Source: Chlorobiota bacterium (GTDB taxonomy: Bacteria > Bacteroidota > Ignavibacteria > OLB7). Taken from it: DNA of 64,000 nt. This document shows positions 46,222-55,137 of the stretch, piece after piece (position 1 is the stretch's first letter; every line of letters starts with the position of its first letter). The stretch spans positions 2,393,001 through 2,457,000 of the forward strand of contig CP065014.1 in NCBI GenBank assembly GCA_016700335.1. The letters are read 5' to 3'. Under the pieces are notes generated by a model, which was given only the letters and a program-made list of their open reading frames with translations, was not told where the DNA came from and did no database searches. Position numbers and translations under genes: made by a program.

Positions 46222-49200
46222 TTGGATAATCATTTAAAATATAAATTCATAGTTAACAAATTATTAAAAGTAAGATCAAGAGAACTTAACATTGATTTCC
46301 AAAAGTCTATTTTATGCACTTTTACTATTTGTTTGGCTATTTGGTCATTTGCTATTTTTTTAGAATGTAACTTAAATTTTTCTGCTTCAAACCGTAAGTT
46401 TATATTTTGGTCTTTAATTTTATCAACAGTAATAATATTTTTTTCAATTTTATCAAAACCGATATTAAATTTCCTCCAATTAATTAATTATCAAGATGAT
46501 GAATATTTAGCTTTAAGGGTTGGTAAAAGAATTAAGTTAATTGGCGACAAATTAATAACATTAATACAACTTTATAAAGATTTCAATGTTAATAAAAATT
46601 ATTCAACAGTAGGTTCTTCATCAGAGCTTGCTGAAGCTTATATTAGTTCAGAATTTAAACCCATTTCTAAATTAAATTTTGATGTAATAATTGATACAAA
46701 AAAGAGAAAATATGCTTTTTTCTTTTTTGTTTCTATTCTTTTTTTGATATTTTCATTAGTAATTTCATCCCCAACAAAGTATAAATCTGCTCTGAATAGA
46801 ATAATAAACTTAGAACCTGAATTCAACAAAACACCTAGTTTCACTTTAGACGTTATTACTAAAAATATGAATGTAAATAAAGGAGACCCTGTAGAAATAG
46901 TAATTGAAGCAAAAGGGGCTATTCCTAGGAATATTATGCTTTCCTTAAAATCTATTGGAGAGGTGTCATCTAAAGTTATTCAACTCAAACCTGATACTTC
47001 AAATCAATTTAAATTTCGAATTCCTTCAATAAAAAATAGTATTGAATATTTTGCATCATTTGGAGGATGTTTTACTGAAAAATATATATTAAAAGTCATT
47101 GAAAAACCTGAAGTTTTAAATTTAAATATAAAAGTCTTCAGTCCTGTTTATTCCAAAATTGATGTTTTACAACTACCTGAAAATTCTGGTGATATAAATG
47201 GATTGAAAGGCTCAATAATAACTATAAACGCAAAATCTAATACAAAAATCAAACAAGCTTACATTTACGAAGTTTTAAATAAAGAATCTGGTTTAAATGA
47301 CCCGAATATTAAACAATTAAAAGATACTTTAAAATTTAAATTAAATGTTGATGATGAGAATGTAAGTGGAAAATTTGTTTTAACATATTCTGGAGAATAT
47401 TATATAAAATTAATTTCATACGATGATGTAATGAATACAAATCCTATTAAATACAACTTAAATGTAAATAATGATCAACCACCTAGTATTGAATTATTTA
47501 GTCCTAATTCAACAGTTAATGTTAATAATTCTATGATTATTCCTACTCAATTTAGAATTAAAGATGACTTTGGTTTTTCTAATTTAAAATTGTATTTCAA
47601 AGTAATTTCAAGTAAGTATGGAAAACCAGACAATGATTATTCTTTTATTCCAATAAAAATATTTGATGGTGATTCTAAAATTGGAATTGACTTAAATTAT
47701 TTATGGGATTTAACAAAATTAAAATTGGTTCCTGAAGATGAATTAGAGTTTTATATTGAAGTAACTGACAATGACTATTACAACTTCAAAAAAGCTAGAA
47801 CTTCTTTAATTAAAGTAAGATTTCCATCATTTGAAGATGTAATGCAAATTGCTCAAACAAATCAAACTCAGGTTACAAATGATTTAAAAAATTTAATGAA
47901 TCAAGCTCAAAATTCACAAAAGAAAATGCAAGAATTGAACCATGAATTAATAAAACAACTTGCTCAGAATAAAACTGAAGCTAGTTGGGAACAACAGAAC
48001 AAACTCAAAGATATAATCAATGAACATGAATCAATGGAGAAGAAAATAAATGATATTTCTAATCAATTAAAAGAGACTGCTCAAAGATTACAAGAGGCAA
48101 GAGCAATCAGCCCAGAGACTTTACAAAAATATTTAGATTTACAAAGTTTATTCCAACAAATAAAAGATCCTGAAATCATTAAACAACTTCAGGATATGCA
48201 ACAATCGATAAAACAAATGTCTCCTGAGCAAATTTCTGAAGCAATGAAAAATTTTAAATTTAATGAAGAACAATTTAGAAATTCAATTGAAAGAACTATG
48301 AAGTTGTTAGATAAAATGATTACTGAACAGAAAGTTGATGAACTTGCAAAAAGATCAGAAGACATTGCTAAGCAACAAGAAGACTTAAAAAAAGAACTTT
48401 TAAACCCTAGAGAAGATACTTTTAAAAATAATAAGTTATATGATAAACAGACCAATTTATCTGATCAAGCTAAAATTTTAAAAGAAGAATCTCAAAAATT
48501 ATCAGATAAAATGAATGAATTAGAAGATTCCCCAAAGGAAGAAATGAAAGAAGCAAATAAAGATTTACAAAATGAAAAACCTGATGAACAAATGGAATCA
48601 GCTTCTGAAGATATAAAAAATAACAATGAAAAATCTGCGATAGAAAAAATGGATAAATCTCAAAAATCTGCACAGAAATTTAGAGACAAGATGAAAAATA
48701 TGAAGCAAAAAATGCAAGAAAATTCTAAGCGTCAAGTTCTTGATAAAATGAAAAAATCTTTAGAGGATATGATTACGTTGTCTAAAGAACAAGAGCAGTT
48801 AAAAAAGCAAGTTGAGGCTACACCTCCAAATAGTCAACAATTTAGAAATCAAGCAAAAGATCAATCAGACATTCAAAAAAGTATGGAAAATATTTCTGAT
48901 CTAGTTTCAGAGATTTCTAAAAAATCATTTGCTATTACCCCAGAAATGTCAAGTGAAATGGGTCAGGCTTTAAGAAATATGAAAGAAGCAACTAAATCAT
49001 TAGAAAGTAGGAATGGATTTGATGCAAAGGAAAATCAATCACAAGCAATGAGTAGAATGAATCAAGGATCACAAATTCTTAAACAAGCAATTCAACAAAT
49101 CAAACAAGGTGGTGGGAGCTGTTCAAACCCTGGCGGTTTAGGATCAAGTTCACAACAAAGGCTACAACAAGCTGCAGCACAACAACAAATGCTAAACTCT

Positions 49201-49779
49201 GCAATGCAACAACAATCTGGCAACAGCGGTAAAGATGGTCAGAGTGGTGAGAAAAAAGAAGGTAAGAATGGTAAAGAAGGAGGGAATGGAAAAGATGGAG
49301 AAGGAGAAGGTGGAATAGATAAAGAAGGAAGTAATGGCTACCAATCCTCTAAAAGATTAGCTAAAGAACAAAAGGAAATTAAAAAGACAATTCAGGATTT
49401 GAAAAATGAACAAAAATCTATTTCTGGCGATAACACTAATAATAAACCTAAATTTGAAAAGGTTGAAAAAGATATAGATGAAGTTATTTCAGATATTGAA
49501 TCTGGGAATATTACTCCAGAAACATTATTAAGACAAGAGAAGATATTAAGTCGTTTATTGGAAGCTATAAAGTCTGAAAGAGAACGTGACTTAGACAATA
49601 AAAGAGAATCAAAGCCAGGAGTTGATTTATCTAAACTCAGCCCGAATGAATTAAAGAAAATAGATATTGATCCAAATCTTAGAAAAAATGAAATCAATTA
49701 CAAATTTCAAGGTTATTCCAGAAACTATGAAGACATGATACGAAAATATTTAGAGTACTCAAGAAGTTCTTTAAAATGA
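46222..49779 (+). CDS. DUF4175-like membrane protein with long coiled coil
   Basis: The 1185-residue protein starts at TTG 46222 by the frame. It has two N-terminal membrane segments (about 29-50 and 58-80), a third at about 163-185 (FFFFVSILFLIFSLVI), a beta-rich extracytoplasmic region (about 200-520), a long charged coiled coil (about 545-900, many KKMQEL/QDMQQSI-type heptads), a Gln/Gly/Lys-rich low-complexity part (about 963-1040) and a conserved-looking C-terminal tail. The layout matches DUF4175-type proteins of Bacteroidota, whose function is unknown; an envelope-spanning or aerotolerance-linked role has been guessed for relatives. It is monocistronic here. Confidence 0.7.
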   Translation: MDNHLKYKFIVNKLLKVRSRELNIDFQKSILCTFTICLAIWSFAIFLECNLNFSASNRKFIFWSLILSTVIIFFSILSKPILNFLQLINYQDDEYLALRVGKRIKLIGDKLITLIQLYKDFNVNKNYSTVGSSSELAEAYISSEFKPISKLNFDVIIDTKKRKYAFFFFVSILFLIFSLVISSPTKYKSALNRIINLEPEFNKTPSFTLDVITKNMNVNKGDPVEIVIEAKGAIPRNIMLSLKSIGEVSSKVIQLKPDTSNQFKFRIPSIKNSIEYFASFGGCFTEKYILKVIEKPEVLNLNIKVFSPVYSKIDVLQLPENSGDINGLKGSIITINAKSNTKIKQAYIYEVLNKESGLNDPNIKQLKDTLKFKLNVDDENVSGKFVLTYSGEYYIKLISYDDVMNTNPIKYNLNVNNDQPPSIELFSPNSTVNVNNSMIIPTQFRIKDDFGFSNLKLYFKVISSKYGKPDNDYSFIPIKIFDGDSKIGIDLNYLWDLTKLKLVPEDELEFYIEVTDNDYYNFKKARTSLIKVRFPSFEDVMQIAQTNQTQVTNDLKNLMNQAQNSQKKMQELNHELIKQLAQNKTEASWEQQNKLKDIINEHESMEKKINDISNQLKETAQRLQEARAISPETLQKYLDLQSLFQQIKDPEIIKQLQDMQQSIKQMSPEQISEAMKNFKFNEEQFRNSIERTMKLLDKMITEQKVDELAKRSEDIAKQQEDLKKELLNPREDTFKNNKLYDKQTNLSDQAKILKEESQKLSDKMNELEDSPKEEMKEANKDLQNEKPDEQMESASEDIKNNNEKSAIEKMDKSQKSAQKFRDKMKNMKQKMQENSKRQVLDKMKKSLEDMITLSKEQEQLKKQVEATPPNSQQFRNQAKDQSDIQKSMENISDLVSEISKKSFAITPEMSSEMGQALRNMKEATKSLESRNGFDAKENQSQAMSRMNQGSQILKQAIQQIKQGGGSCSNPGGLGSSSQQRLQQAAAQQQMLNSAMQQQSGNSGKDGQSGEKKEGKNGKEGGNGKDGEGEGGIDKEGSNGYQSSKRLAKEQKEIKKTIQDLKNEQKSISGDNTNNKPKFEKVEKDIDEVISDIESGNITPETLLRQEKILSRLLEAIKSERERDLDNKRESKPGVDLSKLSPNELKKIDIDPNLRKNEINYKFQGYSRNYEDMIRKYLEYSRSSLK

Positions 49780-49930
49780 ATCCTATTTTGCATTTTACAT
49801 TTTACTTTAAATTTGTAATTGATATTGTTAATAATCTAACATTCTTTTGTTTAAGATTGTATTAAAATTATTATTATTTTTAACACCATTTCATTTCGAT
49901 AATGCTAAAAACAAATAAACTATTTTCAAT

Positions 49931-50299
49931 ATGAAAAATACTAAAAAATTGTATTGGACCTTTTCGATTCTTTTTGCCGCATTTATGGCTTTCACAGCCA
50001 TCCCTGATGTTTTAATGTCAAAAGAAGCTGTCGACTTTATTAATAAATTAGGATATCCTACATATTTCATCCCATTTATTGGAGTTGCTAAAATCCTAGG
50101 ATCTATAGCAATTTTAATACCAAATTATCCAAGGATCAAAGAATGGGCTTATGCAGGTTTATTCTATGATTTAATTGCTGCATGCTACTCACAAATTTGT
50201 ACAAACGGATTTCAATTCCAAATGATGTTTATGATTTTACCTCTTACAATAGGGATTTTATCTTATTATTTTAACAATGAGCATTATAAAATTTCTTGA
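49931..50299 (+). CDS. DoxX-like membrane protein
   Basis: The 122-residue protein has four predicted membrane helices (residues about 8-26, 44-63, 73-90, 97-115) and motifs of the DoxX_2 family (AFMAFTAIPDVL at the start, GVAKILGSIAIL, EWAYAGLFYDL). Family members are small inner-membrane proteins, some linked to quinone or thiosulfate metabolism, most of them uncharacterised. It stands alone between the DUF4175-like gene and a gap of 398 bases. Confidence 0.82.
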   Translation: MKNTKKLYWTFSILFAAFMAFTAIPDVLMSKEAVDFINKLGYPTYFIPFIGVAKILGSIAILIPNYPRIKEWAYAGLFYDLIAACYSQICTNGFQFQMMFMILPLTIGILSYYFNNEHYKIS

Positions 50300-50697
50300 A
50301 ATTTATTTTTCTTTAATGATATTTAAACTAAATTATCTTACATTATTTTTACTTTTAATTACAGTTTTTATATATCATTTTTAATTTATATTTTAATTTA
50401 ATTTCATACCAAAATTGAACAATTCTACTTTTCTAATAATCAAGTGTTTTTTATTTTTAATTTAATTTTGTCAATTTTGAATAAATAATTTTATAAACCC
50501 ATCTGAAAGAATCTTATATAAACTAATTTTGGATCAATACAACTAGAATTGTATTTTTTAAGTATAAATTGAATGTTCAGTAATTGAGCTATAATAATTA
50601 AACTCATGTTTAACTAAATTTTTTTAATAATATGTTTTTTTAAAGATGACTTGTTAATTAGAATACAAGTTTTGATATTTGCTTTTCATCAAATCAT
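50300..50697. other. Gene-free region with a weak hairpin
   Basis: This interval of 398 bases has no supported ORF. It holds an AU-rich hairpin (AATACAA/TTGTATT, 50536-50555) followed by four T, perhaps a distant terminator for the DoxX-like gene, and the promoter-like site at 50651-50681 for the next gene. Confidence 0.5.
50651..50681 (+). promoter_or_regulatory. Putative promoter of the TPR-protein gene
   Basis: TTG (50651-50653), 20 bases, then GATATTTG (50674-50681) differ from the TTG-N19-21-TAnnTTTG pattern in the first base of the -7 element. ACTTGT/ACAAGT (inverted, 50649-50670) overlaps the -33 element and could be an operator. Confidence 0.35.
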
Positions 50698-50739
50698 TTG
50701 TTTACATTAATAAAATTCAATTATAAATATAATTCGATT

Positions 50740-51975
50740 ATGAAATATTTTTTACTACTAATTGTAGCTTATTTTTTGCCATTGAGTTCATACTCTGAAA
50801 CTGATGATCTAAATCTAGGGAAACAAGAGCTAAAAAAAGAATTTGGTAAAGGTGATTTTAAAGTTGCCATAAAGTATTTAGAATCTGCAGTTGCTAAAGA
50901 ACCAAATAACTCTGAAGCACACTATTTTTTAGGTTATGCTTATGACAGATCTAATTCAGAAGATGGATTTAGTATGGACTTGACTAAACTTGAACTTGCA
51001 ATTAAATCTAGCTATGAATTTGAAACGGTAGTCAAGCTAACTCCAAAATATACTGGTGAGTTGCTAATGTTAGATCCATATTCCAAAATAACATCAATAT
51101 GGGGTTCACAAGCTTTTGCTTATTTAAATTCTAATAAAATTGATTCAGCAAAATGGGCTTTATCTGAAGGTAAAAAAAGAGGTGGTTTCAGAGATTTTCT
51201 TTTGGAATTTAACAAACAAATTTTATCTAATTGTAGTCAAAACTCTTATATAATTTCTTCAGGAGACAATCTTACTTTCCCAATTTTATATCTTCAATTA
51301 ATAAATGGTTTTAGAACAGATGTAAATTTAATTAATATTAGTTTGTTGAATACTTTGTGGTATCCAAGGTATTTGTATAACAATAAGATTATAGATTTAA
51401 ATATACCAATTTCTAAATTAGATTTAATCGAAATTCGAAATTGGAAAGACACAACTATTACAATAAACTTGGATAAATCAGTTAAAAGTTTTACAAACAA
51501 GTTTAAGTGGATTGTAAAGCCAAATATTAATAATGAATATCTATTAAGGAGTGGTTTAATATTTTTAAATTTTTTACAAACAAACAAATTTAAAAGGGAT
51601 ATATTTTTCACAACTAGCTTTAATCCAATTGATCAATTAAATTTAAACAATCATTTAGAAAGGTTTTTTCTTATAGATAAAATTTCATTATCTAAAATTA
51701 CTCAAAATGCTAATAACCTAATTAAAGGGATAAATGGTTTTGATTTAAATAAATTAGATTCCAAATCTATTATCAATAGTACTGATGAACTTTTATTAAT
51801 TGACATTTTGAGATATGATTATTGTGAAACAATCAGGAGATTACTTATTGATAAAAATACTGTGTTAGCAAAGGATGTATATAATAAGTTAATTAATTTT
51901 TTGCCTGAAAACTTATATCCATACAATTCTCCAGAACTTAAAGAATACATTAAGAATTTGTATCTGAATCAATAA
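50740..51975 (+). CDS. Exported TPR-containing protein
   Basis: The open frame starts at a TTG (50698), but the ATG at 50740 gives a signal peptide (MKYFLLLIVAYFLPLSSYS), leaving about 411 residues. One or two tetratricopeptide-like units are visible near the N-terminus (GDFKVAIKYLESAVAKEPNN, then SEAHYFLGYAYDR). The remainder (from about residue 130) has no known motif. An extracytoplasmic scaffold is likely; function unknown. It is followed by a terminator. Confidence 0.65.
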   Translation: MKYFLLLIVAYFLPLSSYSETDDLNLGKQELKKEFGKGDFKVAIKYLESAVAKEPNNSEAHYFLGYAYDRSNSEDGFSMDLTKLELAIKSSYEFETVVKLTPKYTGELLMLDPYSKITSIWGSQAFAYLNSNKIDSAKWALSEGKKRGGFRDFLLEFNKQILSNCSQNSYIISSGDNLTFPILYLQLINGFRTDVNLINISLLNTLWYPRYLYNNKIIDLNIPISKLDLIEIRNWKDTTITINLDKSVKSFTNKFKWIVKPNINNEYLLRSGLIFLNFLQTNKFKRDIFFTTSFNPIDQLNLNNHLERFFLIDKISLSKITQNANNLIKGINGFDLNKLDSKSIINSTDELLLIDILRYDYCETIRRLLIDKNTVLAKDVYNKLINFLPENLYPYNSPELKEYIKNLYLNQ

Positions 51976-52012
51976 TTCTAATTTTAACAAGTTTGTTAAA
52001 TAATCATAAAAA

Positions 52013-52049
52013 AACCAGAGTCGGTAGTGAAATAATGACTCTAGTTTTT
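52013..52049 (+). terminator. Terminator after the TPR-protein gene
   Basis: AACCAGAGTC / GACTCTAGTT pair over 10 positions with one mismatch around a 14-base loop, followed by five T. The A-run on the left could serve the minus strand as well, but the minus-strand gene next door ends beyond it. Confidence 0.75.
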
Positions 52050-52088
52050 AATTTATAAATATTACAATTCTATAATCCTGCAACCATA

Positions 52089-52643
52089 TTAAAAGTAATC
52101 TTCAGACTACCAGGTCATGGTTTCAATTTTATCTATTCCATTTTGAAGAGTATACTTCGATTTTATAGTAATTTTTGGTTTATCTGCAAGAAAATCTAAT
52201 GCTGATTTTAAAGCAGCATTTGTAACATCAAAAATTTTCTCAATCCCCTTCAAATCTGTAGGTTTTACATTCTCAAAAAACCCTATTGTGTATTCTGTAT
52301 TATCTCCATATTGAGAATCAAATTGAAGAGTATAATCAATTTTACTATAAATTGCAATTGATTTATCTGGGGTTCCAACATATGAAACTAACTGCTAACC
52401 AATTTTAGTCAGATCTACACCTTTAATCCTTGCTTTATTGTCATTAAATGATGAGTTACTATTTATATCTACATTATTTACTCCGATAAAAGGTAATAAT
52501 GAAAGCTTTGCATTAATTGGAATAATAATTGTCATTGGTACGTTTATTTGAGTAAGCTGTGTAATAGTATCGCAACTACTTAAAACCAATGTTGATAAAA
52601 CAATAACTGGAAGAATTGCCTGAGAACTGAATTTCTACTTCAT
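52089..52643 (-). pseudogene. Lipoprotein gene interrupted by two in-frame TAG codons
   Basis: Reading from ATG 52643 gives MK-TAG-KFSSQAILPVIVLSTLVLSSC, a typical lipoprotein signal with lipobox LSSC at about residues 21-24, broken by TAG at codon 3 (52635-52637). The frame then stays open to TAG at codon 83 (52395-52397, after DLTKIG) and continues without another stop to TAG at codon 179 (52107-52109), then TAA at codon 185. The amino-acid composition stays protein-like throughout (beta-rich, KSIAIYSKIDYTLQFDS). TAG is a normal stop elsewhere (fbaB and the sigma gene end in TAG), so it is not a recoded code. Both inner stops are one C-to-T or A-to-T change from CAG or AAG. I call it a recent pseudogene. 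Confidence 0.65.
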
Positions 52644-52981
52644 TTTTCTACCAAATTAAATTTAAATTGTTAAAAATATCACTTTGTTATTGGGATTTCC
52701 AACATCAATAATATACAAAATTTTATACAAATGTGCCAGAGATATTTTGGCTTTTTTACAAGTATTTTGACACAATAAATCAGTTAATTCTTCTTAAAAT
52801 CATCAATTTTTCAACGAAATTAATTCTCAAATTAGTTAACTTTTGATTACATCTAAATTTGTTAAATACTATAATTTCTATTCACATTTAAATTTTAGAA
52901 TTATGTAATTAGTTTCCATAATTTTAAGTTACTAAAATTATATTTTCAATAAACTATGTTTATAATTTACAACTTTAAAAA
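52644..52981. other. Gene-free divergent region
   Basis: This 338-base interval lies between the broken lipoprotein gene and the VIT1-like gene. It is A/T-rich, with no supported ORF, strong hairpin or consensus promoter. Confidence 0.5.
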
Positions 52982-54082
52982 ATGATTAATCTAAAAAACA
53001 TTCAAACAGAAATAGATGCTAGTTTTCTTTATAAAGTGTTAGCTGAAAATGAAAAGGATTTAAATATATCAAATATATTTACTCAGATGAGTGAAATAGA
53101 ACTTGGGCATGCTCATGCCTTTATGAAAAAAAATAATTTAGATTTAACTCAAGAAATTTTACCATCTATAAGAGCAAGATTATTGAAATTGATTGGAAAA
53201 ATGTTTGGTTATGATTACATATTAGGTGTTCTTCTTGATACTGAAAAAAATATTAGTTCTTCAATTCAAAATGCAAGAAATAAAAATAACTCGGTTAGTT
53301 CTATTTCAGATACAGCTCATGTGAAAATTCTAACAAACATTTTAGAAGGGAAAGATATAATCCCAGGATCGAACTTCGCTCGTTTTGAAAAGCGTCATAG
53401 ATCTGTTGGTGGAAATGCTTTAAGGGCTGCAGTGTTAGGAGGTAACGATGGTTTAGTATCAAATTTTAGTTTAGTTATGGGAATTGCTGGTGCTACAAAT
53501 GGAAGTAGTGAAGTTTTATTAACAGGACTAGCAGGGCTTTTAGCAGGTGCCTTATCAATGGCTTTAGGTGAATGGATTTCAGTTAAGAGTTCTCAAGAAT
53601 TATTTGAAAATCAAATGCAATTAGAACTTGAAGAATTAGAAAATAATCCAAAAGGTGAAGAACAAGAATTAGCATTAATATATATGACTAAAGGAATTCC
53701 AGAAAATCAAGCAAAACAAATGGCAAGAGATATTATTGGGAATAAAGAACTTGCTCATGAAGTTTTAATTAGAGAAGAACTTGGTATTAATAAAGAAGAT
53801 TTACAAGGTTCAGCAATGGAAGCTGCAATAACATCTTTTGTATTATTTGCAATTGGTGCAATAATTCCAGTAATCCCATTTTTCTTTACAGGTGGATTAA
53901 AAGCCGTTTTAATTAGTTCAGTTTCAAGTGCTATTGGTCTTTTTTTAATTGGTTCATCTATTACTCTATTTACTGGGAAAAGTATTTGGTACTCAGGGTT
54001 CAGACAAGTGATATTTGGTTTGATTGCAGCTTCTATCACATATGGAATTGGTAAAATTATTGGTGTATCTTTAGGTGGTTAA
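52982..54082 (+). CDS. Ferritin-like/VIT1 fusion, iron (or manganese) transporter
   Basis: The 366-residue protein joins an N-terminal ferritin-like domain (about 1-140; E12 and EIELGHAHAF near 48-57 give Glu/His ligands) to a C-terminal CCC1/VIT1 membrane domain (about 145-366). The latter begins with NALRAAVLGGNDGLVSNFSLV, split here as NALRAAVLGGND and GLVSNFSLVMG, followed by the amphipathic GEWISVKSSQELFE segment and several membrane helices. This erythrin-VIT1 (MbfA-like) layout is known for iron export or sequestration: the cytosolic domain senses or oxidises iron and the membrane domain moves it. Metal specificity is by homology only. Confidence 0.88.
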   Translation: MINLKNIQTEIDASFLYKVLAENEKDLNISNIFTQMSEIELGHAHAFMKKNNLDLTQEILPSIRARLLKLIGKMFGYDYILGVLLDTEKNISSSIQNARNKNNSVSSISDTAHVKILTNILEGKDIIPGSNFARFEKRHRSVGGNALRAAVLGGNDGLVSNFSLVMGIAGATNGSSEVLLTGLAGLLAGALSMALGEWISVKSSQELFENQMQLELEELENNPKGEEQELALIYMTKGIPENQAKQMARDIIGNKELAHEVLIREELGINKEDLQGSAMEAAITSFVLFAIGAIIPVIPFFFTGGLKAVLISSVSSAIGLFLIGSSITLFTGKSIWYSGFRQVIFGLIAASITYGIGKIIGVSLGG

Positions 54083-54242
54083 TGTATCATCCATTAAACA
54101 ACTTAAAATTATCAACCAATCAAAAATTATAAAGCTATTTAGTTATTTTAAGCTATACTTTCTTATTAATTATTACTTTTTTTATATTTTATTTTACAAA
54201 TCCAATATAATTGAATACTTTTTTAAGGATTAAAATGTTAAT

Positions 54243-55118
54243 CTAATCCAGATGTAAAGCCAAACTTCTCAATAATTTTATATTATCAATATCTTCTAAT
54301 AACTCTTTTTCCTTTGGTGTTTCAATAACCATTGGAACATCTATTAACCTATTGTCCTGCATAATAAACTTAAACCCATCGATACCAATATTTCCTTTAC
54401 CAATATGTTCATGTCTATCTTTTCTAGATCCAAGCCCTTGTTTAGAATCATTTAAATGAATTAATTTTAGATTGTTTAACCCAATAATTTTATCAAATTC
54501 TTCAATCGTTTTCTCATAAGATAGTTTAGTTCTAATATCATATCCAGCAGCAAAGATGTGACAAGTGTCTATACAAACTCCAACTCTATTTTTATCTTCA
54601 ATCAAATTAATAATTTCTGCAACCTCTTCAAATTTTGATCCTAAGGTGGTACCTTGTCCAGCAGTTAATTCTATTACAGAAATTGTTCTCTGATTTTTAG
54701 TTTTATCATGAATAATGTTAATATTTTCAGCTACTAAAGAAATTGATTCTGCTAAAGACCTTGTTACAGCGGCACCTGGGTGAAAATTTAACAATCTGAT
54801 GCCAAGCATTTCTGCTCTTAAATGTTCATCTAAAAATGCTTCTTTCGATTTCTCTAAAGTAGAATCATCAGGTGAACATAAATTAATGAGATAAGAATCG
54901 TGAATTGCAATTTCTCTAATAGGAGATTTAGATAATGCTTCATTCCACAAATCTATCATTTCATGTGTTATTACCTTACCTTGCCATTGATTATTATTCT
55001 TTGAAAATATTTGCAATGCAGTTCCATTAAAAATCCTTGAATTTTCAATTGCTAAATGCAACCCTCCAGCTATTGAAGTATGCGCACCTAAAGCTTGAAC
55101 TCTATTTTTTATTGTCAT
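54243..55118 (-). CDS. nfo: Endonuclease IV (AP endonuclease)
   Basis: The 291-residue protein is a zinc-dependent AP endonuclease of the Nfo family that cuts 5' of abasic sites in base-excision repair. Diagnostic segments are AHTSIAGGLHLAI, IHDSYLINL, RLLNFHPGA (metal His), VIELTAGQG, VGVCIDTCHIFAAGYD and IHLNDSKQGLGSRKDRHEHIG, split here as IHLNDSKQGLGS and RKDRHEHIGKG. These supply the usual His/Asp/Glu ligands of the three-metal site. It follows the glycosyltransferase gene with a 19-base gap and is probably co-transcribed with it. Confidence 0.95.
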   Translation of the reverse strand: MTIKNRVQALGAHTSIAGGLHLAIENSRIFNGTALQIFSKNNNQWQGKVITHEMIDLWNEALSKSPIREIAIHDSYLINLCSPDDSTLEKSKEAFLDEHLRAEMLGIRLLNFHPGAAVTRSLAESISLVAENINIIHDKTKNQRTISVIELTAGQGTTLGSKFEEVAEIINLIEDKNRVGVCIDTCHIFAAGYDIRTKLSYEKTIEEFDKIIGLNNLKLIHLNDSKQGLGSRKDRHEHIGKGNIGIDGFKFIMQDNRLIDVPMVIETPKEKELLEDIDNIKLLRSLALHLD

Positions 55119-55137
55119 ATTTTCTAAATCAATGGAT

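Noticed and set aside
48189..48673. Minus-strand frames inside the DUF4175-like gene
   Set aside because: Cys/Ser/Phe-rich shadows of the coiled-coil coding sequence; no start context or motif.
52395..52589. 64-codon ORF as an independent small gene
   Set aside because: It is the middle part of the interrupted lipoprotein frame (52089-52643) and starts at an internal TTG in the signal peptide.
52089..52643. Genome-wide recoding of TAG as a sense codon
   Set aside because: Intact genes in the window, such as the aldolase at 6335 and the sigma factor at 9163, end in TAG, and extension past them hits unrelated sequence.
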